Source: an uncultured Bacillota bacterium (lineage in GTDB: Bacteria; Bacillota; Clostridia; Peptostreptococcales; Anaerovoracaceae). From it: a DNA stretch of 7,828 nt. Position 1 is the first letter of the stretch. Every line of letters begins with the position of its first letter. Below the pieces are notes generated by a model that saw nothing but the letters and a program-made list of their open reading frames with translations, searched no databases and had not been told where the DNA came from. Positions 1 through 4,633 of the stretch are shown here, in pieces. A program made the position numbers and the translations under genes. The stretch spans positions 1 through 7,828 of the forward strand of contig CAMPBN010000048.1 in NCBI GenBank assembly GCA_946638265.1, read 5' to 3'.

Positions 1-8
1 AAACCCTT

Positions 9-59
9 TAGCCGGGTAGGCTAAGCAAATTTTAGAAAACGGGCCTGCAACGCCAGGCC
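9..59 (+). promoter_or_regulatory. rplL leader with two small hairpins
   Basis: The 98 bases before rplL contain two inverted repeats. TAGCC (9-13) pairs with GGCTA (19-23) around a 5-base loop, and GGCCTG (42-47) pairs perfectly with CAGGCC (54-59) around a 6-base loop. There is no U-run after either, so neither is a standard intrinsic terminator. By usual gene order, rplJ would lie just upstream of the window, so these could be processing or translation-control structures of the rplJ-rplL intergenic region; that role is inference. All three forward frames from base 1 hit a stop by about base 24, so at most the last few codons of an upstream gene could be present. I see no convincing promoter here. 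Confidence 0.4.
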
Positions 60-98
60 AAACAAATAAAAACGAAATTCGAAAAGGAGAAATAAAAA

Positions 99-467
99 AT
101 GGATAAGACTCAGATTATCGAAGCTATAAAATCTATGACAGTTTTAGAACTCAACGAGCTGGTTAAGGCTTGTGAAGAAGAATTCGGCGTATCCGCTGCA
201 GCTCCGGTTGCAGTAGCAGGTGCAGCAGGCGCAGCAGCAGGTGGTGCTGATGAGCAGAGCGAATTCACAGTAGTACTTGCTGAAGCAGGTGCTGAAAAGA
301 TCAAGGTTATCAAGGTTGTAAGAGAAATCACCGGTCTTGGTCTGAAGGAAGCTAAGGATCTCGTAGACGGAGCTCCAAAGCCACTCAAGGAAGGCGTAGA
401 AAAGGACGAAGCAGAAGCTATCAAGAAGCAGCTCGAAGAAGTTGGCGCAAAGGTAGAACTGAAATAG
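99..467 (+). CDS. rplL: Large ribosomal subunit protein bL12 (L7/L12)
   Basis: This is the complete 122-residue stalk protein of the 50S subunit. It forms dimers that bind L10 and recruit and stimulate the translational GTPases (EF-Tu, EF-G, IF2). The N-terminal dimerisation domain covers about residues 1-33, including the conserved stretch SMTVLELNELVK. A flexible Ala/Gly-rich hinge covers about 34-52. The factor-binding C-terminal domain follows, with the hallmark IKVVREITGLGLKEAK and the ending VGAKVELK. Length is normal for the family. The start is supported by AAGGAGA at 84-90, eight bases before ATG. Codon choice suggests high expression. The gene is followed within about 20 bases by a strong terminator and not by rpoB, which is unusual. 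It is probably cotranscribed with rplJ from upstream of the window. Confidence 0.98.
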   Translation: MDKTQIIEAIKSMTVLELNELVKACEEEFGVSAAAPVAVAGAAGAAAGGADEQSEFTVVLAEAGAEKIKVIKVVREITGLGLKEAKDLVDGAPKPLKEGVEKDEAEAIKKQLEEVGAKVELK

Positions 468-487
468 TTTCGGACACAATCGCGACT

Positions 488-514
488 AAAGCCCCCAATC
501 AGGGGGCTTTTTTT
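488..514 (+). terminator. Strong intrinsic terminator after rplL
   Basis: A perfect 9-bp stem, AAAGCCCCC (488-496) with GGGGGCTTT (502-510), encloses the loop AATCA and leads into seven consecutive T (508-514). It lies 20 bases after the rplL stop codon. It should end most transcripts coming from the ribosomal protein operon before they enter the GntR/ABC module. Confidence 0.93.
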
Positions 515-582
515 AGTGCCCGCGACAGGCGAGAGCCGTGGCCTCGGATGCTTCTATAGCTCCCCGAAATTTGTGGTTATAC

Positions 583-611
583 TTGACAATGCCACAGGAC
601 TGTATTACTGT
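583..611 (+). promoter_or_regulatory. Likely sigma-A promoter of the GntR/ABC operon
   Basis: A consensus -35 box TTGACA occupies 583-588. With a 17-base spacer the -10 box would be TACTGT (606-611), which matches TATAAT at only three positions. The neighbouring TATTAC (603-608) is a better hexamer but the spacing is only 14, so the exact -10 is uncertain. The region lies after the rplL terminator, and the inverted-repeat operator overlaps its -10 and start region, which fits a repressed promoter. Confidence 0.55.
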
Positions 612-630
612 ATTAGTTAGATAATACAGT
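599..630 (+). promoter_or_regulatory. GntR-type operator: perfect inverted repeat plus an extra half-site
   Basis: ACTGTATTA (607-615) and TAATACAGT (622-630) form a perfect 9-bp inverted repeat around the 6-base spacer GTTAGA. A third copy of the half-site, ACTGTATTA at 599-607, lies in direct orientation 8 bases upstream and shares one base with the second copy. The site overlaps the predicted -10 and start region and ends 21 bases before the GTG of the repressor gene. AT-rich dyads of this shape directly upstream of the regulator gene are typical of YtrA-subfamily GntR repressors that autoregulate. The dyad is seen directly; repressor binding is inferred from position and family. Confidence 0.8.
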
Positions 631-651
631 TTAGAAATGAGGTGTGAAGCC

Positions 652-999
652 GTGGACAAACTACTTAACGGAAATGTTCCGATATATGTGCAGATTATGG
701 ATGCGGTGAAACACTCTATCGTATCCGGTGAGCTGAAGCCCGGGGACAAGATCATGTCTGTCCGGGAGATGGCGTCGCATTTCGGGGTAAACCCCAATAC
801 CATACAAAGAGCGTTGCTGGAGCTGGAGCGCGAAGGCCTACTAGCGGCAGAACGGGCACAGGGAAGATATGTGGCGGCAGACGAAAATGCCATAGAGAAT
901 CTCCGAAAAGTCATGGCAGAGGATGCGGTGAAGCGGTTCAAAGATGAAATGCAGGCCCTGGGTTACGGGCCGGATGAGATAGAAAAGTTTTGGAGGTAA
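652..999 (+). CDS. GntR-family transcriptional repressor, YtrA-like short form
   Basis: This is a 115-residue DNA-binding regulator. A winged helix-turn-helix covers about residues 9-75. It shows family landmarks in order: VPIYVQI, IVSGELKPGDKI, SVREMASHFGVNPNTIQRAL (recognition region, about 36-55), ELEREGLL, and the wing GRYVA. Only about 40 residues follow, predicted helical, in place of a large ligand domain; this defines the short YtrA subfamily, which usually represses an adjacent ABC transporter operon. I chose GTG at 652 because TGAGGTG (638-644) is a well-spaced ribosome binding site and because homologues begin near MD.LL.G..PIY. An in-frame ATG at 637 would add five residues but lies just upstream of that site. 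The gene stops nine bases before the next gene, and the operator just upstream suggests autoregulation. Confidence 0.93.
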   Translation: MDKLLNGNVPIYVQIMDAVKHSIVSGELKPGDKIMSVREMASHFGVNPNTIQRALLELEREGLLAAERAQGRYVAADENAIENLRKVMAEDAVKRFKDEMQALGYGPDEIEKFWR

Positions 1000-1008
1000 G
1001 AGGAAAAC

Positions 1009-1962
1009 ATGCAGCTGATAAAAAAGAATCCCTTTGTGACATCTATAGTTATGCTCCTGTTGGTCTGTGCGGTGCTTCTGTTTGCAGCTGTGAGGCTGCA
1101 TAGCGCGTGGGCAGAGAACGGGTTTCCTATGACCGACGATGATCTGAATGCCGCCCTTGAAAAAATCGGAAAATACGCGACGGTGGTCACCGAGCCGGAT
1201 GCGTGGGAGAACTTCAAGCATATCAAGCCAAACGACCGGGCCATAGTCGCATTCGATTCCGAGTGGTCCTATATTCTTGACACAAACGGGAAAGAACTCT
1301 ATGAAAACTATGGGTTTTCGGAGGTGTATGGAGATGTGGTTTTTTTGGGCGGATCCAAATTCATCACTACGCTTGGAGAACTGAAAAAACCATACGAGGA
1401 AATGAAGAAAGTGAAGTGCGATTACGCAGATGCCACCGATAACGGTAAGTACATTGCCGCTTATCATAGGGGAGATGATACAAAAACGGTAGAAATCTTA
1501 AGCCACGATTTTGAGAAAGTCTATGAATTGTCCTTGAATAGTTACATACCGCCGATTTGGGACCCTGACAGGGATACAAAGGAAGGCAGAAGCTTTTCCT
1601 TCACTGAGACCACGGAAGAAGACGGGCGATGCTACGTGGAAAGTACGATGGGCACATACAGGTACGACATAAATCTTTTGACAGGCGAGCGGAGCGACTG
1701 GTACGAAGTAGCTGAAGACGATATCAGTGCGCTTGATGAAGAGGAAGAGGAAGAGGAAGGCGAGGCGGCGCTTGATGAAGATGACGAGGAACAGGACGGC
1801 GGGGATGACTGGCAGCAGCTGCATGCTTTGGGTCTGAAACCCAAGCTGGAAAATACTATCCGTGAATTTGTGAAAGTGAAAGTTTTAGGAGAAAACTATA
1901 TCGCAGTTTACACACATCTTGGGGCTACACTGCTCAGACTGGAGGTTGAGGCTTATGAATAA
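1009..1962 (+). CDS. Membrane-anchored extracytoplasmic protein with an acidic repeat segment, function unknown
   Basis: The product has 317 residues and I do not recognise its family. A short basic start (MQLIKK) is followed by one hydrophobic segment at about 9-29, which would act as signal anchor or signal peptide. AWA at 33-35 could be a signal peptidase I site. There is no lipobox (LLVC lacks the small residue before Cys), so it is probably not a lipoprotein. The remainder is mostly hydrophilic and, by eye, strand-rich with aromatic residues. Residues 231-267 are extremely acidic, including seven consecutive Glu (244-250), and contain a tandem 13-residue duplication. The C-terminal 45 residues return to a folded-looking pattern. 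The start is supported by AAGAGGA just upstream of ATG, in the region where the repressor gene ends. The next gene overlaps its end by eight bases, so translational coupling is likely. It may be an accessory or sensor subunit of the ABC system; that is inferred from the neighbourhood only. Confidence 0.85.
   Translation: MQLIKKNPFVTSIVMLLLVCAVLLFAAVRLHSAWAENGFPMTDDDLNAALEKIGKYATVVTEPDAWENFKHIKPNDRAIVAFDSEWSYILDTNGKELYENYGFSEVYGDVVFLGGSKFITTLGELKKPYEEMKKVKCDYADATDNGKYIAAYHRGDDTKTVEILSHDFEKVYELSLNSYIPPIWDPDRDTKEGRSFSFTETTEEDGRCYVESTMGTYRYDINLLTGERSDWYEVAEDDISALDEEEEEEEGEAALDEDDEEQDGGDDWQQLHALGLKPKLENTIREFVKVKVLGENYIAVYTHLGATLLRLEVEAYE
1729..1806 (+). repeat. In-frame 39-bp tandem duplication coding for acidic 13-mers
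   Basis: Two adjacent 39-base units (1729-1767 and 1768-1806) share the exact 14-mer GCGCTTGATGAAGA at their starts and match at about 32 of 39 positions. They encode ALDEEEEEEEGEA and ALDEDDEEQDGGD. The differences are mainly Glu/Asp exchanges, so charge is kept. The unit length is a multiple of three and keeps the frame of the anchored protein. Confidence 0.85.
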
Positions 1963-2665
1963 ACTGAAGAGGCTGGGTGATGCCACGTTGCTGGAGTTTA
2001 AAATGGCCGAGACACCGGTGTTTCTCGCGATGGCATGTTGCCTGCTGGGTGTGGTGACGTGGTATTTTTCAATGTTCTTTACGTTGATTTTTATGCTGGT
2101 GGCGGGGATTGCAATGTGCGTTGCAATGAATTGCATCTGCGAAGACAATTTTCTGGGCAGGAATATGGTGTTTTGCAGGCAGTTCGGGTTTTCCCTCGCG
2201 GAAACCATCATAGCGAAAATGACAGTAATGACGCTGGTGACGACAATGTGTTATCTGCCGTTTTTCGGGGTTATTCTGCTGGAGAGTCTTTCGCCGGAAA
2301 ACTATTCGAGATATTCGCTCATCACTTTGACAGACATCCTGCCAAGTAATATTGTGCAGGGAATGGTTTGCTTCATTCTGACAGGCGTAGGCGGAGCGAT
2401 GCTGCTTTCGGCGTTCTGCCTGGCGTGGGGAGCCCACGCGGGACCAAACGTCGACCGAAAAGGAAGAAGAAAGCGTTCACTGCCGGCGCGACTGTTGGGA
2501 GTGGCCCTCGTTTTCTGTATCACATATTTTCGGCCAATTACCATCAAGAAAATACATTTTGCAGGGCTTTACGGCAGCACGGCTATACTTTTGACAATCA
2601 ATATATGCCTGATTGCATTGATGATATATTTAATCCGTAGAAAATTGAGAGAAGACTTTGAATAA
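1955..2665 (+). CDS. Six-helix integral membrane protein, probable ABC transporter permease subunit
   Basis: The product has 236 residues with hydrophobic segments at roughly 21-39, 42-60, 84-108, 132-160, 178-193 and 207-227, and a basic cluster (GRRKRSLPAR) between the fourth and fifth. This layout resembles ABC-2-type permeases found beside YtrB-like ATPases, but I see no diagnostic motif, so family membership is inferred from topology and context. ATG at 1955 is chosen because GGAGG (1941-1945) lies nine bases upstream; the reading frame stays open back to a TTG at 1919 that has no such site. It overlaps the previous gene by eight bases and is followed 21 bases later by the ATPase gene. 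The sequence has 11 cysteines, an unusually high number, mostly within or near the predicted helices. Substrate unknown. Confidence 0.85.
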   Translation: MNKLKRLGDATLLEFKMAETPVFLAMACCLLGVVTWYFSMFFTLIFMLVAGIAMCVAMNCICEDNFLGRNMVFCRQFGFSLAETIIAKMTVMTLVTTMCYLPFFGVILLESLSPENYSRYSLITLTDILPSNIVQGMVCFILTGVGGAMLLSAFCLAWGAHAGPNVDRKGRRKRSLPARLLGVALVFCITYFRPITIKKIHFAGLYGSTAILLTINICLIALMIYLIRRKLREDFE

Positions 2666-2686
2666 GCAGGGAGAAAAAAGGAAAAC

Positions 2687-3406
2687 ATGTTAGCTCAAAA
2701 TATCTTGGAGATTGAAAACTTGAGAAAAGATTACGGCGGGAACGAAGTTCTGAAAGGATTGGACTTGGCTATTCCTGCGGGGAAAATCGTAGGACTGCTG
2801 GGCAGTAACGGTACGGGTAAAACCACGCTTTTGACGATTTTGGCGGGGCTGATGAAAAGCTACACAGGAAAAGTCAGCATTTGCGGGCAAAAACCGGGCA
2901 GCGTCACGAAAAACTATGTGGCGTACCTGCCGGACAAAGGTTTTTTGCCTGAAAACATGGCGGTTTCCGACCTTATCAATCTTTACGACAGATTTTTCGA
3001 TGATTTTGACAGGGAGAAATGCCTGAATCTGCTGGAACGATTCGGGATAGAAGCAAGCAAAACTCCGGGTGAGATGTCCCTGGGCACATGTGAAAAGGTG
3101 CAGATTGCTCTTACTATGGCGAGAAGCGCAAAACTCTATATTTTGGATGAGCCGCTGGGCGCCATAGATGTGGAAGCAAGAGATGTGGTGATTGATGCGA
3201 TTTTGGAAAGCTTCGACGAAGATGCCTCCATGATTATCACAACCCATCTGATTCGCGAAGTGGAAAAGCTTCTTGACGACGTGTGCGTGATTAAAGACGG
3301 AAAAGCAGCGCTTTACCGGGGCTGCGACGAGATTCGCGCAGAGTACGGTGCCGGCCTGGAAGATGCGGTAAAAGCAATCTTCAGAGGGGAATATGAGGGT
3401 ATCTGA
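2687..3406 (+). CDS. ABC transporter ATP-binding protein, YtrB/YhcH-like
   Basis: This 239-residue nucleotide-binding domain powers a membrane partner by ATP hydrolysis on the cytoplasmic face. Visible motifs are: Walker A GSNGTGKTT (39-47), Q-loop region YLPDKGFLPE (80-89) in which Asp83 stands where Gln is usual, signature MSLGTCEK (130-137) in place of LSGGQ with Ser131 and Gly133 kept, Walker B LYILDEP (150-156), D-loop GAID (158-161) and H-loop His187 in TTHLI. Degenerate signature and Q-loop motifs are, to my knowledge, usual in the ATPases paired with YtrA-type regulators, so it is probably active. The start at ATG 2687 follows a purine-rich GGGAGAAAAAAGGAAAA stretch. It is the only ATPase in the operon and is flanked by two dissimilar membrane proteins, so it may act as a homodimer with either or both. 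Export of a toxic compound or envelope sensing is plausible, but the substrate cannot be read from sequence. Confidence 0.96.
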   Translation: MLAQNILEIENLRKDYGGNEVLKGLDLAIPAGKIVGLLGSNGTGKTTLLTILAGLMKSYTGKVSICGQKPGSVTKNYVAYLPDKGFLPENMAVSDLINLYDRFFDDFDREKCLNLLERFGIEASKTPGEMSLGTCEKVQIALTMARSAKLYILDEPLGAIDVEARDVVIDAILESFDEDASMIITTHLIREVEKLLDDVCVIKDGKAALYRGCDEIRAEYGAGLEDAVKAIFRGEYEGI

Positions 3407-3408
3407 AA

Positions 3409-4044
3409 ATGAAGACTAAGTTGACTCAAAGGCAGAAAGATCTGGAATATTTCAGGATGTACATCGGCGCCGGTATGGAGGCGTTTGCAGGGCTTTTGCT
3501 GGTGGAACTGGGTTTGATATTGCTTCGGTGCGTTGCTTTTGGTGGCGAACTGAGAGGGCAGTCATTTATCGGAGTGGTGGCGGCGGGGGCGTGGATTATT
3601 CTGGCTCTTCCGGGGTTTCTTTTTGAAGATGACCCGCTGAGCAGAGCGTTTCCTGTGAGTGAAGAGGCCATGCTGCTGACATGGATGTGGAAGCCGATGA
3701 TAATCGGAGAATTAATGCCGATTTTGCTGGCTGCCGCCGGGAGCTTCCGAGGGGGATTGACGCCGCCGGAAGTGAGATGGGTTGTGATATTGGCCGTGCT
3801 CACTTGGATGATGGTAGAATGGATAGGTGCAGCTCTGTTCGCAAATTGGGCAGATGCTGCCACGGATCATTCGGGAACAAACAAAGCCATGACTATCATT
3901 ACCTTGATAATCATGGCCATACTTTGGAAAATTTTGTCCGGCGCGGTTTCGAACACCGGAAGCTGGCTGCAGGCAGCGCTTCTTTTAGTGCCTATGGCTG
4001 CACTTGCGATTTGTGCTCATATCTACAGCCTCAGGCGGATATGA
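3409..4044 (+). CDS. Second multi-helix membrane protein of the ABC module
   Basis: The product has 211 residues with hydrophobic stretches at about 22-42, 52-72, 94-111, 123-147, 160-178 and 184-206, suggesting about six helices. The N-terminus (KTKLTQRQKDLEYF) is charged and should be cytoplasmic. There is a loop DDPLSRAFPVSEEAM between helices two and three; a short loop of the type 'F..DP.....PVS' is reminiscent of ABC-2 permease-like partners of YtrB ATPases, where it may contact the ATPase, but this is a weak resemblance judged by eye. The gene begins two bases after the ATPase stop, with GAGGG about 10 bases upstream of ATG, so it is translationally linked to the ATPase. It shares no obvious sequence with the other membrane protein of the operon. 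It ends at TGA 4042-4044, beyond which the coding remnant begins. Confidence 0.85.
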   Translation: MKTKLTQRQKDLEYFRMYIGAGMEAFAGLLLVELGLILLRCVAFGGELRGQSFIGVVAAGAWIILALPGFLFEDDPLSRAFPVSEEAMLLTWMWKPMIIGELMPILLAAAGSFRGGLTPPEVRWVVILAVLTWMMVEWIGAALFANWADAATDHSGTNKAMTIITLIIMAILWKILSGAVSNTGSWLQAALLLVPMAALAICAHIYSLRRI

Positions 4045-4382
4045 GGGGCAGAGCCACATCGATGTGAAACTCATCGCGTTCGTGAGTGAAGCGGGCACTG
4101 CCAGCGCCAGCACCGGCGCTATAACCATAGAGGTCGAGGTTACCGAGCCGACTGCAGAGGTTAAATCTGCATTTTCAAGATGCCTAAGCCCGAATCCGTA
4201 AAAATGGCGGAAGACAAAGCTAAACTGGAAGCTGCCGGCGTATCTGGAACACAAAATGTTACCATCACATTCACTCGCGGCAATATGACCACATCCTCGA
4301 TAAGCGTTCAAATATATCATGATTGGTAAAAGCAAAGTTCACCTGCAAGGGGACAACTACAAACGAAATCACGGTATGCTAG
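4045..4382 (+). pseudogene. Decayed coding remnant with two frameshifts, possible secreted or surface protein fragment
   Basis: Between the last module gene and the rpoB promoter there is no intact gene, but protein-like sequence can be followed through three frames. The first piece ends at TAA 4199-4201 and contains HIDVKLIAFVSEAG and ITIEVEVTEPTAEVKSA. The second covers about 4171-4329 and contains SVKMAEDKAKLEAAG and TQNVTITFTRGN, ending in QIYHDW. The third covers about 4323-4382 and contains AKFTCKGTTTNEITVC. Each step shifts the phase in the same direction, as loss of a single base would do. The alternating Thr/Val/Ile pattern suggests beta-sandwich material of an extracellular protein. 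No ribosome binding site precedes any candidate ATG (for example 4180). It may be non-coding sequence that looks protein-like by chance, and a 116-codon minus-strand reading frame also spans it without a recognisable product. No homologue is recognised. Confidence 0.35.
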
Positions 4383-4427
4383 CGTTTCTCTAATTTCTAA
4401 AAATCTTTAAATCAATATAAACTCCAC

Positions 4428-4460
4428 GCAAGAGGGCTCCCAATCCGGGGGCTCTTTTGC
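4428..4460 (+). terminator. Imperfect intrinsic terminator upstream of rpoB
   Basis: AAGAG (4430-4434) pairs with CTCTT (4452-4456), and CTCCC (4437-4441) pairs with GGGGG (4447-4451) with one G-U pair. There is a two-base GG bulge and the loop is AATCC. Only four T follow (4455-4458). It should end many module transcripts, but it is weaker than the rplL terminator and read-through into rpoB is possible. Its core CCCAATC(C)GGGGGCT closely resembles the core of the rplL terminator. Confidence 0.65.
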
Positions 4461-4496
4461 ATCGCAAAAAAATGCGGAAAATTTCCTGCAGGGTAC

Positions 4497-4525
4497 TTGA
4501 CGGTTTGACAAAACTGTGCTAACAT
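4497..4525 (+). promoter_or_regulatory. rpoB promoter candidate P1
   Basis: TTGACG (4497-4502) and TAACAT (4520-4525) are separated by exactly 17 bases. They match the sigma-A consensus at five of six and four of six positions. The site lies between the upstream terminator and rpoB and would give a leader of roughly 100 bases. Confidence 0.6.
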
Positions 4526-4533
4526 ATTAGACT
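4505..4533 (+). promoter_or_regulatory. rpoB promoter candidate P2
   Basis: A perfect -35 TTGACA (4505-4510) and TAGACT (4528-4533, four of six matches) are separated by 17 bases. The element is displaced exactly eight bases from P1, so the two overlap, and both -35 boxes arise from a short TTGACG-TTGACA duplication. It is the better of the two by its -35. A promoter here explains how rpoB can be expressed although a terminator separates it from the upstream operon. Confidence 0.68.
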
Positions 4534-4543
4534 GCCATGCAAA

Positions 4544-4607
4544 GTATTTTCGGGTGCGGTTTCGCGCGCCCAAAAATACCCCTAACGCAGGAAATTTACG
4601 GATTTCC
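4544..4607 (+). promoter_or_regulatory. Structured 5' leader of rpoB, two hairpins
   Basis: The first hairpin pairs 4544-4558 (GTATTTTCGGGTGCG) with 4565-4579 (CGCGCCCAAAAATAC) around a 6-base loop: 15 positions with one mismatch and one G-U pair. The second is a perfect 6-bp stem, GGAAAT (4590-4595) with ATTTCC (4602-4607), loop TTACGG. Neither is followed by a U-run, so they are not simple terminators. They could stabilise or protect the messenger, serve as a processing site, or bind a regulator; the role is inference. The ribosome binding site lies 12 bases downstream of the second stem and is left free. Confidence 0.6.
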
Positions 4608-4633
4608 CCACATAAAACAAAGGAGTGATGAAT

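Larger units (their letters stand above)
4479..4597. repeat. 11-bp inverted repeat flanking the rpoB promoters
   Basis: AAATTTCCTGC (4479-4489) is exactly reverse-complementary to GCAGGAAATTT (4587-4597). The two arms bracket both predicted promoters and the leader hairpin with 97 bases between them. They could be paired protein-binding sites or a chance match. The left arm lies inside the short local palindrome GGAAAATTTCC. Confidence 0.4.

Noticed and set aside
530..547. Possible hairpin between the rplL terminator and the module promoter
   Set aside because: Only a short bulged stem (CGAG with CTCG plus two pairs) can form; it is too weak to call a feature.
637..651. ATG at 637 as start of the GntR repressor
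   Set aside because: The ribosome binding site TGAGGTG begins inside this ATG and is correctly spaced for GTG 652. Family members also begin close to that residue.
1919..1954. TTG at 1919 as start of the first membrane protein
   Set aside because: No ribosome binding site precedes it, and it would mean a longer overlap with the previous gene. GGAGG is well placed before ATG 1955.
637..4044. Horizontal transfer of the module argued from codon use different from rplL and rpoB
   Set aside because: The module uses more AT-ending and rare-type codons, but rplL and rpoB are highly expressed genes with strong codon bias, so the contrast is expected without transfer. No transposase, integrase or target-site duplication is visible.
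3985..4335. 116-codon minus-strand reading frame over the remnant region
   Set aside because: It overlaps the end of the last module gene, has no evident ribosome binding site and no recognisable product. The + strand pieces look more like decayed coding sequence, although neither is certain.
4463..4476. CGCA and TGCG around a run of A, just after the pre-rpoB terminator
   Set aside because: A 4-bp stem is expected by chance and the A-run is not a terminator tail in the + direction.
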